This document shows positions 28,516 through 36,895 of a DNA stretch of 36,895 bases, piece after piece. The notes under the pieces were generated by a model. It did not search any database and was not told the DNA's origin. It saw nothing but the letters and a program-made list of their open reading frames with translations. Each line of letters opens with the position of its first letter. Within the stretch, counting starts at the first letter, position 1. This DNA is from CAZGRP01 sp964527995 (GTDB taxonomy: Bacteria; Zhuqueibacterota; Zhuqueibacteria; Oceanimicrobiales; CAZGRP01), in the NCBI GenBank assembly GCA_964527995.1, contig CAZGRP010000041.1:1-36895 (forward strand), given 5' to 3'. A program made the translations under genes and the position numbers.

Positions 28516-30642
28516 ATGACCTGCCGATCTTTTCTGGGATTTTCCCTTCTTCTTGCTTGCCTTTTCGCCTCGCCGGTCGGTGCGCAGCAATCCCGTTCCG
28601 ACACTGTGGAGCGGAGTGCCTCATCACCACAAGACTTCAGCCGGGCGTCATCTGCGATCGAGAAAGGGTTTGCTGCACTAGAGCGCGGCGATCTGGACTC
28701 GGCGGAGAGCTTGTTCAAGCAGGCGTTGGCGGCCGATGCCACCAACCCGCGGGCCTACAACGGTCTGGGGCTCGTCTACTACAAGCGTGGTCGCAGCCGC
28801 TTCTATCCCCTGGAGGCGCTGAAGAAGCTGCTCAAAGCCGACAACAGCAGCAAGGCGATCAAGAACTTCAAAAAGGCGCTGAAGCTCGACCCGGAATTTG
28901 ATGAGGCCCGCTACAATCTCGGTCTGGCGGAGCTGGCGCGCAACAAGAAAGACGGCTTTCGCAAAGCCCGCGTAGAATTTGCCCACCTTGCTGAAAAAGA
29001 TTCCACCTATAAGGATGTGGTCTACCGAATGGGTCAGTCTGAATTTGGCCTTGGGAACTACGAGGCCGCTGGCATTCACTACCAGCGGGCGCTGCGCATC
29101 CATCCAGGGGACCGTCGCGCCGAGGTTCGCCTGGCTGAGGTTTACCTGGAGGCCGGCGATCTCGCCAAAGCCAGCAAGACCTACTTCGACGGCATCGCTC
29201 GGCTGCGGGACCCAGACATGCTGCAGGAACTTTACAGCGAGATCGAGGACCTGCTGACACCACAGGAAGTGCGTGAATATGCCAGCCTGCCCATCGAAAA
29301 GAAGGGAATGTTCTTCCGGCGGTTCTGGAGCAAACGCGATCCCACCCCGGGCACCATTGAAAACGAGCGCTTCGCCGAACACTTCCGCAGGGTTCAATAT
29401 GCCAAGACGAACTTTGGCATTCCTTTTCCGCCCTACTTCGACGACCGTGGCAAGATCTACATCAAATACGGACCCCCTGATGCGGTCTATCGTGGCGTGA
29501 TGTATACCGGCAATGTTCGCAGCAATGAGTCATGGAGCTATGAGAGCATCCACAAAGGGCTGATCTTCGACTTTGTGGACTACGGTGGTCTCTACCGGGA
29601 GGTCGCCGATCTGACGGCGGCTGCACCGCCGGGGGCCGGCTTTACCCGGGAGATGGCGTTGGCCCAACAGCTCTACGCCGAACGCACGGAATTGGGAGGC
29701 ACCTACGCCGCCGTCGGTTCCAACTTCGACTCCTCGCGGCTGATGGAGCTGGCAAACGCGAAAGCGCGCGCCATGCGTGAGGCGCCGGCCGAAGTGTACC
29801 GCCACAACTACCACGCCAAGCCATTGCCGGTCTACTTCGACATCGCCCAGTTTCGCGGCCGTTCCGGGCGCACACGGGCCGAGATCTACTATGGTCTCAG
29901 AGGCCGGGATCTCAAATTCGTCGATGAGGGCCGCGCCATGACCAGCACTCTGGATTATAACTTTGTGGTCAAAGACACGAACTACGAGCTCGTGGCCCAG
30001 AAGGACTGGACGTCGGCCATTCGAATTCCCAAGGAACGGAATGTGCGGACCCAGATGCCCATCAACCAGGGAGTGTTCGAAGCCAACCCCGGGACCTACC
30101 TGCTGGCGTTGCAGGTCGGAAATCCCGAAGGCAAGGCGCTGGGCATCTACAAGCTGCCGATCCGCTTGCGTCGCTTCTCGGCCGACTCCCTGCAACTCAG
30201 CGACGTGCAGCTTTCCTACAATATCGTTCCCGAAAGCCGGCGGCATCGATTCGTCAAGAACCGGTTGAGTGTCGTCCCTTATCCGTTCGACCGCGTGGAC
30301 CGCGGCCGCCCCATCTTCATCTACTTCGAAGCGTACAACCTTGCTCGCGACCTCGCCGGGCAGACAGACTACGTGGTCGAGTACCAGGTGGAAGTGGTGA
30401 ACCCCAAAAGGAGTTTCTTCAGCAAGACGTTCGGTGCGCTTGGCAGAATTTTTGCAAAAAGCCAGAGAAAGGCTGTGAAAACACGGGTGGAGCGAAAAGG
30501 GAACACCACCACCGCGATCGAGTACATCTCACTGGATTTGAGCCGCCTGCCCGCTGGGATCACCCGGCTAAGCGTGATCGTTCGAGACCTGAATGCCGGC
30601 ACCAGTGCCGTTGCCAGCCGAACTTTTCAGCTGACCGGTTAG
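28516..30642 (+). CDS. Secreted TPR and GWxTD-domain protein (paralogue 1)
   Basis: Exported protein of 708 aa. Signal peptide about 1-23 (hydrophobic core ending SPVGAQQ). Residues about 40-230 contain several TPR-like units, for example AIEKGFAALERGDLDSAESL, AKASKTY and NYEAAGIHYQRALRIHPGD, broken by a lysine-rich insertion. From about 265 the GWxTD-type domain follows: FWSKRDPTPGT, ENERFAEHFRRVQYA, then RGKIYIKYGPPDAVY and SWSYESIHKGLIFDFVDYGG. The signature GWxTD itself is replaced by PPYFDDRG. A beta-rich C-terminal region of about 300 aa follows. The role is unknown; GWxTD proteins occur in Acidobacteriota, Gemmatimonadota and FCB lineages. The ATG at 28516 is preferred because the signal peptide starts there and GAGG lies upstream. 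Confidence 0.85.
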   Translation: MTCRSFLGFSLLLACLFASPVGAQQSRSDTVERSASSPQDFSRASSAIEKGFAALERGDLDSAESLFKQALAADATNPRAYNGLGLVYYKRGRSRFYPLEALKKLLKADNSSKAIKNFKKALKLDPEFDEARYNLGLAELARNKKDGFRKARVEFAHLAEKDSTYKDVVYRMGQSEFGLGNYEAAGIHYQRALRIHPGDRRAEVRLAEVYLEAGDLAKASKTYFDGIARLRDPDMLQELYSEIEDLLTPQEVREYASLPIEKKGMFFRRFWSKRDPTPGTIENERFAEHFRRVQYAKTNFGIPFPPYFDDRGKIYIKYGPPDAVYRGVMYTGNVRSNESWSYESIHKGLIFDFVDYGGLYREVADLTAAAPPGAGFTREMALAQQLYAERTELGGTYAAVGSNFDSSRLMELANAKARAMREAPAEVYRHNYHAKPLPVYFDIAQFRGRSGRTRAEIYYGLRGRDLKFVDEGRAMTSTLDYNFVVKDTNYELVAQKDWTSAIRIPKERNVRTQMPINQGVFEANPGTYLLALQVGNPEGKALGIYKLPIRLRRFSADSLQLSDVQLSYNIVPESRRHRFVKNRLSVVPYPFDRVDRGRPIFIYFEAYNLARDLAGQTDYVVEYQVEVVNPKRSFFSKTFGALGRIFAKSQRKAVKTRVERKGNTTTAIEYISLDLSRLPAGITRLSVIVRDLNAGTSAVASRTFQLTG

Positions 30643-30721
30643 GCCGCTGGGTCCGGGCCTGATCGGCTTTCGGCCCGAATACTCTCCAACGCTTCTGTGC
30701 ACCCGAACCAAGAGGCAGACA

Positions 30722-33700
30722 ATGCGCGCCAAAGGAGTTCTTTTCCTCGCCTTATCGCTGCTTTTTCCCGCCTGGGCCAACGCTCAGTCGTTTGGCAAGA
30801 ATCATGTTCAGTACCACGACTTCGACTGGAAGTACTTGCAGAGCGAGCACTTCGATATCTACTTCACCGAGTACGGGGAATCGGTGGCGGAGTTCGTGGC
30901 TGAGACGGCCGAGCGCGCCTATGGGATGCTGAGAGAGGACTTTCGCTACGAACTGACCGACCGCATCTCGATCATCGTCTACAACAGTCACAACGATTTC
31001 GAGCAGACCAACGTCACCCTGGGTCCGCCCGAGGAGTCGGTCGGCGGCTTCACGGAGTTCTTCAAGAATCGTGTCGTCATTCCGTATGAGGGCGATTGGG
31101 AGCAGTTCCGCCACGTAATTCACCATGAGCTCACTCACGCCGTCATGATGCAGATGGTGTTCGGGTCGGGGGTGCAGTCGATCATCACCGGACTGGCGCG
31201 GCTACAGTTGCCGCTCTGGTTTGTGGAGGGCATGGCGGAATACGAGAGCCGCGGCTGGGATACCGAAAGCGACATGTTCATACGGGATGCAGCGCTCAAC
31301 GGCTACGTGCCCGATATCCCCTATCTGGGGGGTTTCCTGGCCTACAAGGGTGGCCAGTCGGTTCTTTACTACCTGTCGCAAAAGTACGGCGGCGAGAAGA
31401 TCGGGGAGCTGCTGGGCAAAGTGAAGATCAACCGCAGCCTCGAGAGGGGCATACGGCAGTCGATCGGCGTGGGGTTGGAGGACCTGTCGAAACAGTGGCA
31501 GAAGTATCTAAAGCGCCAGTACTGGCCCGACATCGCCGATCACAAGGAGCCGGCCGAGATCGGCAAGCAGCTCACCGACCACAAGAAGTATCGCAACTTC
31601 ATCAACAACAGCCCGGCGCTTTCCCCCAACGGCGACAAGGTCGCTTTCCTTTCGGATAAGTCGGACTATTTCGATATCTACCTGATGAGCGCCATCGACG
31701 GTCGCATGATCTCCAAACTGGTCAGCGGCCAGAAGACCGGCAATCTGGAGGAGTTGCACTGGCTGCGTCCGGGCATCAGTTGGTCGCCGGACAGCCGCTA
31801 CATTGTGTTCGCGGCCAAAGCCGGAAAAGAGGACGAGCTCCACATCGTCGACGTTCGCAAGCGCAAGATCGTCAAGTCGATGCGCTTCGGTTTTGACGGT
31901 GTTTTCAGTCCGGCATGGTCACCCATGGGTGATGAGATCGCTTTCGTCGGCACGCAGCACGGCCAGAGCGACATCTACGCGGTGAACGTGAAGACGAGGG
32001 CGTTGCGCAAGATCACCGATGACGTCTTCAGCGACCTCGACCCGGCCTGGTCGCCGGACGGCAAATGGATCGCCTTCATCAGCGACCGCGGTCCTTACAC
32101 CGACAAGTCGATGTTGCCAAAAGAGTTCAAGATCTACCGCCACGACTACCAGAACATGGATGTCTACATCGTTGAGGCCAAGCCGACCGATGGCAGCAGC
32201 ATGCGCCGGATCACGGATACGCCGTTTCTCGAGAAGACCCCGGCGTTCTCGCCCGATGGCGCCTACCTGGCCTATACCAGCGATCGCACCGGTGTTTACA
32301 ACATCTATCTGCATGACCTCGAGACCGACAAGGAGTGGCCGATCACCGACGTCATCTCGGGCATTTTCCATCTCTCCTGGGCCGGGAAGCCTGGCTCCTC
32401 CCGGCTGGCGTTCGTGTCGTTCTACAACGCCGGGTACGATGTCTATCTGCTGAAAAACCCGCTCGATATCAAGCCGGGGGACGTGAATCCGGCCAAGACC
32501 CAGTTCCTGACCAAGCTCGAAGAGAAGAAAAAGAGGCGGCCGCAGACGCTGTTTGCCGCTGAGAAGTCGAGTTCCGCCCGCGAGGACCGTGATGCGAACA
32601 AGTACCGCTACTACGTCTTCGGCGAAGGTTTCCGCGACAGCGAGGAGCCGACCCTCAAAAGGAGATCCACTTTCCTGGATTCGACCCAGTACCTGCTTGC
32701 GGACGGCCAGTATCGTGTGAAGCCGTACAAAGTGAAGTTCTCTCCCGACATCATCTACGGCACCGCCGGCTACAGCCAGTTCTTCGGGGTGCAGGGCACC
32801 ACGCAGCTTTCACTTTCGGATGTGCTCGGCAATCACCGACTCAATCTGTTTACGAATCTGTTTTACGACATTCGCAACTCCAACTTCATGTTGCAGTACT
32901 TTTACCTGCCCAAGCGCGTCGATGTGGGAATCGGCGCTTTCCACAACGCCTGGTTTTTCTTCGACAGCAGCCTGGGCGGCACCGGTCTGATCCGTGATCG
33001 CTACTTTGGCGCGAGTCTGTTCGCATCGCGGCCTTTCGATCGCTTTCACCGCCTCGAGTTTGGCCTGGCCTTCATCGGCATCAACCGGAATTTTCTGGAC
33101 CTTTCCTTTTTGCCGACGCGCCGGCTGCGCGTCATCGAGGGGAGCCTGAGCTATGTCACCGACACCACCCTGTGGGGCATAACGGGCCCGGTGAATGGCG
33201 GGCGGTCGCGCGTCAGCCTCAGCTACAGCCCGCGTCTCAGCAGCAACAGCGGGCTGGAGTTCGCCACCCTGCGCCTCGACTGGCGGCGTTACTACAAGAT
33301 CGGCAAGGAGTACAACTTCGTTGTTCGTTTCGCTGGCGGCCTCAGCGAAGGAGCCAATCCGGAAACATTCTTCCTGGGCGGCGTGGACAACTGGATCAAT
33401 TTCCGATTCCGCGGTGGAATTCGCGTGAGCCGGCCCGAGGACATCTGGTTTTCGAGCTTCGAGACTCCATTCCGCGCCGGAATCTACTACGAAGACATCG
33501 GCAACCGTTTCGTGCTGTCGAACCTGGAGTTCCGCTTCCCACTCTTGCGCTACCTCCTGCTGGGTTGGCCGCTGCCGCTGGGGCTGCAGAATGTACGCGG
33601 GGCGTTGTTCACCGACATCGGCGGCGCCTGGAACGGCAAACTGCTCGGGAGTGGAAGTTTCGAGGACTTTCAGCCGTTCTCCAGCGACGGCGGTTTCCAC

Positions 33701-33847
33701 CTGAAGGACCTGGCCATTGGCTATGGCTTCGGCATTCGCAGCAATCTCGGTTTCCTGGTGTTGCGTCTCGATTGGGCCTGGCGCAGCAATCTGCAGCGCA
33801 CTTTTCCTGGCTCGCGCTTCTTCCTGTCCATTGGGCCGGAGTTCTGA
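30722..33847 (+). CDS. Outer-membrane protein: M1-like metallopeptidase, TolB-like propeller and beta-barrel
   Basis: A 1041-aa exported protein with three parts. Signal peptide 1-22 (NAQS). Residues about 35-270 form a gluzincin-like peptidase domain: His135-Glu-Leu-Thr-His139 and Glu169 in WFVEGMAEY, all zinc ligands present. Residues about 290-600 are WD40/PD40 propeller repeats of the TolB kind (ALSPNGDKVAFLSD, SWSPDSRYIVFAA, AWSPDGKWIAFISDRG, AFSPDGAYLAYTSDRTG). The last 350 residues are strand-rich and resemble an Omp85/surface-antigen barrel, ending SRFFLSIGPEF with a terminal Phe. A surface-exposed or periplasmic peptidase tethered to a barrel is inferred; the substrate is unknown. 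AAGAGG lies 6 nt before the ATG. It follows GWxTD paralogue 1 by 79 nt and precedes paralogue 2 by 48 nt. Confidence 0.88.
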   Translation: MRAKGVLFLALSLLFPAWANAQSFGKNHVQYHDFDWKYLQSEHFDIYFTEYGESVAEFVAETAERAYGMLREDFRYELTDRISIIVYNSHNDFEQTNVTLGPPEESVGGFTEFFKNRVVIPYEGDWEQFRHVIHHELTHAVMMQMVFGSGVQSIITGLARLQLPLWFVEGMAEYESRGWDTESDMFIRDAALNGYVPDIPYLGGFLAYKGGQSVLYYLSQKYGGEKIGELLGKVKINRSLERGIRQSIGVGLEDLSKQWQKYLKRQYWPDIADHKEPAEIGKQLTDHKKYRNFINNSPALSPNGDKVAFLSDKSDYFDIYLMSAIDGRMISKLVSGQKTGNLEELHWLRPGISWSPDSRYIVFAAKAGKEDELHIVDVRKRKIVKSMRFGFDGVFSPAWSPMGDEIAFVGTQHGQSDIYAVNVKTRALRKITDDVFSDLDPAWSPDGKWIAFISDRGPYTDKSMLPKEFKIYRHDYQNMDVYIVEAKPTDGSSMRRITDTPFLEKTPAFSPDGAYLAYTSDRTGVYNIYLHDLETDKEWPITDVISGIFHLSWAGKPGSSRLAFVSFYNAGYDVYLLKNPLDIKPGDVNPAKTQFLTKLEEKKKRRPQTLFAAEKSSSAREDRDANKYRYYVFGEGFRDSEEPTLKRRSTFLDSTQYLLADGQYRVKPYKVKFSPDIIYGTAGYSQFFGVQGTTQLSLSDVLGNHRLNLFTNLFYDIRNSNFMLQYFYLPKRVDVGIGAFHNAWFFFDSSLGGTGLIRDRYFGASLFASRPFDRFHRLEFGLAFIGINRNFLDLSFLPTRRLRVIEGSLSYVTDTTLWGITGPVNGGRSRVSLSYSPRLSSNSGLEFATLRLDWRRYYKIGKEYNFVVRFAGGLSEGANPETFFLGGVDNWINFRFRGGIRVSRPEDIWFSSFETPFRAGIYYEDIGNRFVLSNLEFRFPLLRYLLLGWPLPLGLQNVRGALFTDIGGAWNGKLLGSGSFEDFQPFSSDGGFHLKDLAIGYGFGIRSNLGFLVLRLDWAWRSNLQRTFPGSRFFLSIGPEF

Positions 33848-33895
33848 TTCTGGGGCGGCCTTTTCGCTGTCGTCGTTGCCGCCGGTAGAGGCGAG

Positions 33896-35272
33896 ATGAT
33901 GCGACAAAGCATGCTCGATTTGCAACCGCGGATAGGTTCTGAGATGGACAACTTCCTTGGTCTGAAAACCCGCCTGCGCCGGACGCTTGGCCTCGGTGCC
34001 GTCCTTCTGCTACTCGGCGCCACCTCGCTGGCGGCACAGAGTTCGCATGCCGGTCCGAGCGAGGACGAGCCCTCGGTGCAGCCGGTTCACACCTTTGGAA
34101 AGCCGGTTTTCCTTTTCCAGACCTACGTGTTTGCTGCAAAACAGCCACAGAAAGCCCAGATCTACCTTTACCTGGGCTTCGTCAACGACCTTCTGCAGTT
34201 CGTCAAGCAGGATGACGGCAGTTTTCGAGCGCGGTACGAGGTGTCGGCCGATCTCCTCGACCAGGATGGGGATGAGGTGGACGGCGATACCTGGCGTGGC
34301 GAAATCCTGGCCCGAACGTTCCAGGAAACCAATTCGCGCGCTCAGTTGAACCTGACTTCGGCCCTGTTCGAGGTGCCTCCGGGGAAGTATCACCTGCGGT
34401 TCGAGCTGGTCGATCTCGACACGCGAAAACATCTGCAACGGGAAAAGGAGCTCGACGTGCCTGAATTTACAGGCCGTCGCCTTCGTATGAGCGATGTCGT
34501 CTTTGCCGATTCGGTTGCCGATAGCGGGGAGGGTGCGGGTCAGTTCCTACCCAACATCAACCGCAACAGAGATGATCCAGACTCCAGGTTTGCCGCACTG
34601 TTCGAAATCTATCCGGCGAACGATCCGGATTCTGTCGAGGCTGTCTACCAGATCCTGAACTGGCGCCGCGACGTTGTGGATACCTTCGTTCACGAGTACG
34701 CGGGTAACGCCTCGAGGATTCGTGAAGTCTTGCCGCTTGCCGATCGCCTGGACAAGCCCGGTCGCTACTACCTGGAGATCGTGTTACGTCAGGGCGGTCA
34801 GAAGCTGGTACGATCGGAGAGCTTCTACATTGCCCGTGCCGGCGGAGAGGAGCCCTTCGAGTTTTCGCCACAGGTAGTCAGCTTTGAGCCGCTGCGGTAT
34901 ATTCTTTCTGAATCCGACTACCAGCGAATGGAGCAGGCGCCGGAGGAGCAACGGCAAAAGATGATGGCCGAGTTCTGGAAAGCTCGCGATCCGGACCCGA
35001 GTACGGAGACCAACGAGCTGGAGGTGGAGTTCTATCGCCGGGTCCATTTTGCCAACGAACATTTCTCGGTCACGTCCATGAACAAACAGGGATGGCAGAC
35101 GGATCGTGGACGCGTGTACATCATCTACGGACAGCCCACCGAGGTCCGTCAGCACCGCCTCGATCTCAACAAGCCTCCGCTGGAGGTTTGGTACTACCTC
35201 CGCGACAATCGCCGCTTCATCTTTCAAGACAAACAGGGTACCGGAGACTACAAGCTCATCCATGAACGTTGA
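33896..35272 (+). CDS. Secreted GWxTD-domain protein (paralogue 2), possibly affected at its 3' end
   Basis: A 458-aa exported protein. A hydrophobic signal core (LGLGAVLLLLGATSLAAQS) follows a long charged n-region; the true start may be ATG 33944 instead of 33896, which has AGAGG close upstream. Residues about 60-310 are beta-rich (immunoglobulin-like) domains with no clear enzyme motif. The C-terminal GWxTD domain has FWKARDPDPSTETNE, the literal GWQTDRGRVYIIYGQP, and WYYLRDNRRFIFQDKQGTGDYKLIH. The stop codon falls only 2 nt before an assembly gap. The TPR array of paralogue 1 is absent. The placement after the peptidase-barrel gene suggests a shared envelope function. Confidence 0.85.
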   Translation: MMRQSMLDLQPRIGSEMDNFLGLKTRLRRTLGLGAVLLLLGATSLAAQSSHAGPSEDEPSVQPVHTFGKPVFLFQTYVFAAKQPQKAQIYLYLGFVNDLLQFVKQDDGSFRARYEVSADLLDQDGDEVDGDTWRGEILARTFQETNSRAQLNLTSALFEVPPGKYHLRFELVDLDTRKHLQREKELDVPEFTGRRLRMSDVVFADSVADSGEGAGQFLPNINRNRDDPDSRFAALFEIYPANDPDSVEAVYQILNWRRDVVDTFVHEYAGNASRIREVLPLADRLDKPGRYYLEIVLRQGGQKLVRSESFYIARAGGEEPFEFSPQVVSFEPLRYILSESDYQRMEQAPEEQRQKMMAEFWKARDPDPSTETNELEVEFYRRVHFANEHFSVTSMNKQGWQTDRGRVYIIYGQPTEVRQHRLDLNKPPLEVWYYLRDNRRFIFQDKQGTGDYKLIHER

Positions 35273-35274
35273 AG

Positions 35275-35374
35275 NNNNNNNNNNNNNNNNNNNNNNNNNN
35301 NNNNNNNNNNNNNNNNNNNNNNNNNNNNNNNNNNNNNNNNNNNNNNNNNNNNNNNNNNNNNNNNNNNNNNNNNN
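35275..35374. other. Assembly gap (100 N)
   Basis: Exactly 100 N of unknown true length, directly after the GWxTD paralogue 2 stop codon. From 35375 to 35506 I see no gene; any promoter of the GTPase gene would lie there or in the gap. Confidence 0.99.
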
Positions 35375-35506
35375 TCTGAAGTCACACAGATAGCTTCAGG
35401 CTTGTGATTTGGCCTTTCTTCACGCCGGTGGCAGACAGCGGCTTCCTCGCTTTGCTGTCATCAACAGAGCTCAAGGCCACAGCCCTGCGAATTGCGGATC
35501 AACTCC

Positions 35507-36490
35507 ATGCCTGCCAATCTGACGCCTCAGTACCTTTCCGCGGAACAGAAATTCAAACAGGCCCGTACTCCCGAGGAGAAGCTCGCGGCTCTCAAGGAGA
35601 TGTACGCCCTGCTACCGAAGCACAAGGGCACTGAAAAACTGCAGGGCGACATCAAACGCCGCATGGCGAAGCTCCGCGAAGAGCTGCACACCAGCAAAGG
35701 CGGCAAGCGTCGTTCATCGATCTTTGTCGACCGTGAAGGAGCCGGCCAGGTGGCGCTCGCCGGAATGCCCAACACCGGCAAGACGCAACTCGTGCTGGCA
35801 CTCACCAACGCCCACTACGAGGTCGCCGACTATCCCTTTACCACGCGCCTGCCGCAGCCGGGGATGATGCCGTACGAGGACATCCAGATTCAGCTCGTCG
35901 ACCTGCCGCCGCTGTCGCAGGAGCACGTCGAGCCGTGGTTGCCGGAAATCATCAAGCACGCCGACCTGGTGCTTCTGGTTGTCGACCTGGCCGCCGATCC
36001 CCTGACCCAGTTCGAGCAGACGAGCGAGATTCTGCGCCGCCACCGTGTCGTGCTTGAGAGGGACCCTCGTGATCAGGAGGGAGATTTCGCCACCTTTTAC
36101 AAGAAGACGCTTCTGGTTGCCAACAAGCTGGACGTGCCGGAGGCAGCGGAAAACGCCGTAATTCTAGCCGAGCTGGTGGCCGGGGAGCTCCCTGTGCTTG
36201 AGCTATCGGCGAAGACGGGGGCCGGACTGCAACAGCTCAAGGAGGCTGTTTTTGAGAGTCTGAACGTGGTGCGCGTCTACTCCAAACGGCCGGGCAAGCC
36301 AGCGGACCTGACCCGGCCCTTTGTGCTCGCCAAGGGTTCAACCCTTCTCGATTTTGCTGAAGAGGTACATCGAGATTTTGTGGCCGGTCTGAAGTACGCA
36401 CGCGTCTGGGGTCGCGGCAAGTTCGAGGGCCAGCGCGTGACCAAAGACTACGAGCTGGTGGATGGGGACGTGGTCGAGTTGCATGCGTGA
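35507..36490 (+). CDS. DRG/Obg-like GTPase with TGS domain
   Basis: Cytoplasmic GTPase of 327 aa, layout as in DRG proteins of archaea and eukaryotes: a helical N-terminal region (EKLAALKEMYALLPKHKGTEKLQGDIKRRMAKLREEL), a G domain, and a C-terminal TGS domain (RPFVLAKGSTLLDFAEEVHRDF, GRGKFEGQRV, YELVDGDVVELH). G motifs: P-loop GMPNTGKT, G3 DLPP where most Obg-type proteins have D-x-P-G, G4 NKLD and G5 SAK. TGS-containing Obg-like GTPases act with ribosomes in known cases. ATG 35507 is chosen for the conserved-looking start; an in-frame TTG lies 15 nt upstream and the ribosome-binding site is weak. The 72-nt gap to the TPR gene holds no clear terminator. Confidence 0.88.
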   Translation: MPANLTPQYLSAEQKFKQARTPEEKLAALKEMYALLPKHKGTEKLQGDIKRRMAKLREELHTSKGGKRRSSIFVDREGAGQVALAGMPNTGKTQLVLALTNAHYEVADYPFTTRLPQPGMMPYEDIQIQLVDLPPLSQEHVEPWLPEIIKHADLVLLVVDLAADPLTQFEQTSEILRRHRVVLERDPRDQEGDFATFYKKTLLVANKLDVPEAAENAVILAELVAGELPVLELSAKTGAGLQQLKEAVFESLNVVRVYSKRPGKPADLTRPFVLAKGSTLLDFAEEVHRDFVAGLKYARVWGRGKFEGQRVTKDYELVDGDVVELHA

Positions 36491-36562
36491 AGGGCATAGG
36501 CAGTAGCGCGCCACCTGTTTGCGCGCGGACTGTTGAGGAAAGGCAGGGAGAGGAGAAGTCGA

Positions 36563-36895
36563 ATGAGCTACATCCACGACTCAACACGCATCTGCGTTTT
36601 CGTGGTTCTTCTGTTGGTCGCCTATCCGGCAACCGGGCATGCTCAGCAGGACTCGCAGGACGCTTACCTGCAAGCCCTGCATCTCACCGGCGCCCAACGA
36701 TACGATGAAGCCATCCCAATCCTGCAGCGAATCATCGCCCAGGATTCGAGTTTCCACCGCGCCCCCATCCAACTCGTCCAGGTCCACCGCTATCGCGGCA
36801 CGCTCGATGAGGCCGAGCAGTACTTCCAGAAGCTGCTTTCCAACCAGCCCTCGAACCCATATGCCCATCATGCGCTTGGGCTCGTCTTCAAACTG
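36563..36895 (+). CDS. Secreted TPR protein (3' end beyond window)
   Basis: The first 111 codons of an exported tetratricopeptide-repeat protein, open to the window edge. Signal peptide about 1-27 (VFVVLLLVAYPATGHAQQ). Residues about 32-110 show TPR units: YLQALHLTGAQRYDEAIPIL, AQDSSFHRAPIQLVQVHRYRGTLDEAEQYF and SNQPSNPYAHHALGLVF. AGGAG lies 7 nt before the ATG. Function cannot be called; TPR modules are common in the secreted proteins of this region. Confidence 0.8.
   Translation, partial: MSYIHDSTRICVFVVLLLVAYPATGHAQQDSQDAYLQALHLTGAQRYDEAIPILQRIIAQDSSFHRAPIQLVQVHRYRGTLDEAEQYFQKLLSNQPSNPYAHHALGLVFKL

Noticed and set aside
1..36895. tRNA, rRNA, CRISPR array, transposase or phage genes
   Set aside because: I looked for conserved T-loop sequences, regularly spaced repeats and recombinase motifs and found none that I could support.

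Overview
This is a GC-rich bacterial window, probably from a metagenome assembly because two runs of exactly 100 N mark scaffold joins. Several features point to an FCB-superphylum lineage such as KSB1, Calditrichota or a relative: two GWxTD-domain secreted proteins, a secreted nuclease with a C-terminal FlgD/type IX-sorting-like domain, an outer-membrane protein joining a peptidase, a TolB-like propeller and a barrel, and an Mla-type lipid transporter. The phylum assignment is inference. No tRNA, rRNA, CRISPR array or insertion sequence was seen.

Layout. 1-2115 (-) is a membrane sensor histidine kinase cut by the window edge. It is divergent from an alginate-export-like outer-membrane barrel gene (2393-3832, +), and the two share a promoter region with repeated GGTGCC motifs. 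4125-7383 (-) holds a CBS-pair protein, a bifunctional-nuclease/PDZ lipoprotein and a secreted endonuclease/exonuclease/phosphatase-family protein. 7618-9609 (+) is an ABC-F ATPase. 9730-15812 (-) runs as ftsH, a bacterial eRF1-like protein, then mlaE, mlaF and an MCE protein.

16249-25545 is the most interesting part. A nucleobase (NCS2) permease on + converges on a minus-strand set: a three-subunit molybdenum hydroxylase, a malonyl-CoA synthetase-like ligase, a cyclase-family metallohydrolase and an amidase-signature hydrolase. The last three are overlapping or nearly abutting. This set matches, step for step, what an oxidative uracil/thymine route would need: import, ring oxidation to barbiturate, ring opening to ureidomalonate, hydrolysis to malonate plus urea, and CoA activation. 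The ring opener would be a cyclase-family enzyme rather than the known barbiturase family. This is a hypothesis from gene content, not a demonstrated function.

25944-28300 (-) holds a DUF1326 gene broken by an assembly gap, an RlmB-like rRNA methyltransferase and a NIF3-family protein. 28516-36895 (+) holds GWxTD protein 1, the peptidase-propeller-barrel protein, GWxTD protein 2 (ending at the second gap), a DRG/Obg-like TGS GTPase and the start of a TPR protein. Well-formed TTGACA-like / TATAAT-like promoters, nearly all with 17-bp spacers, precede several transcription units, so housekeeping sigma-70-type initiation appears canonical here.
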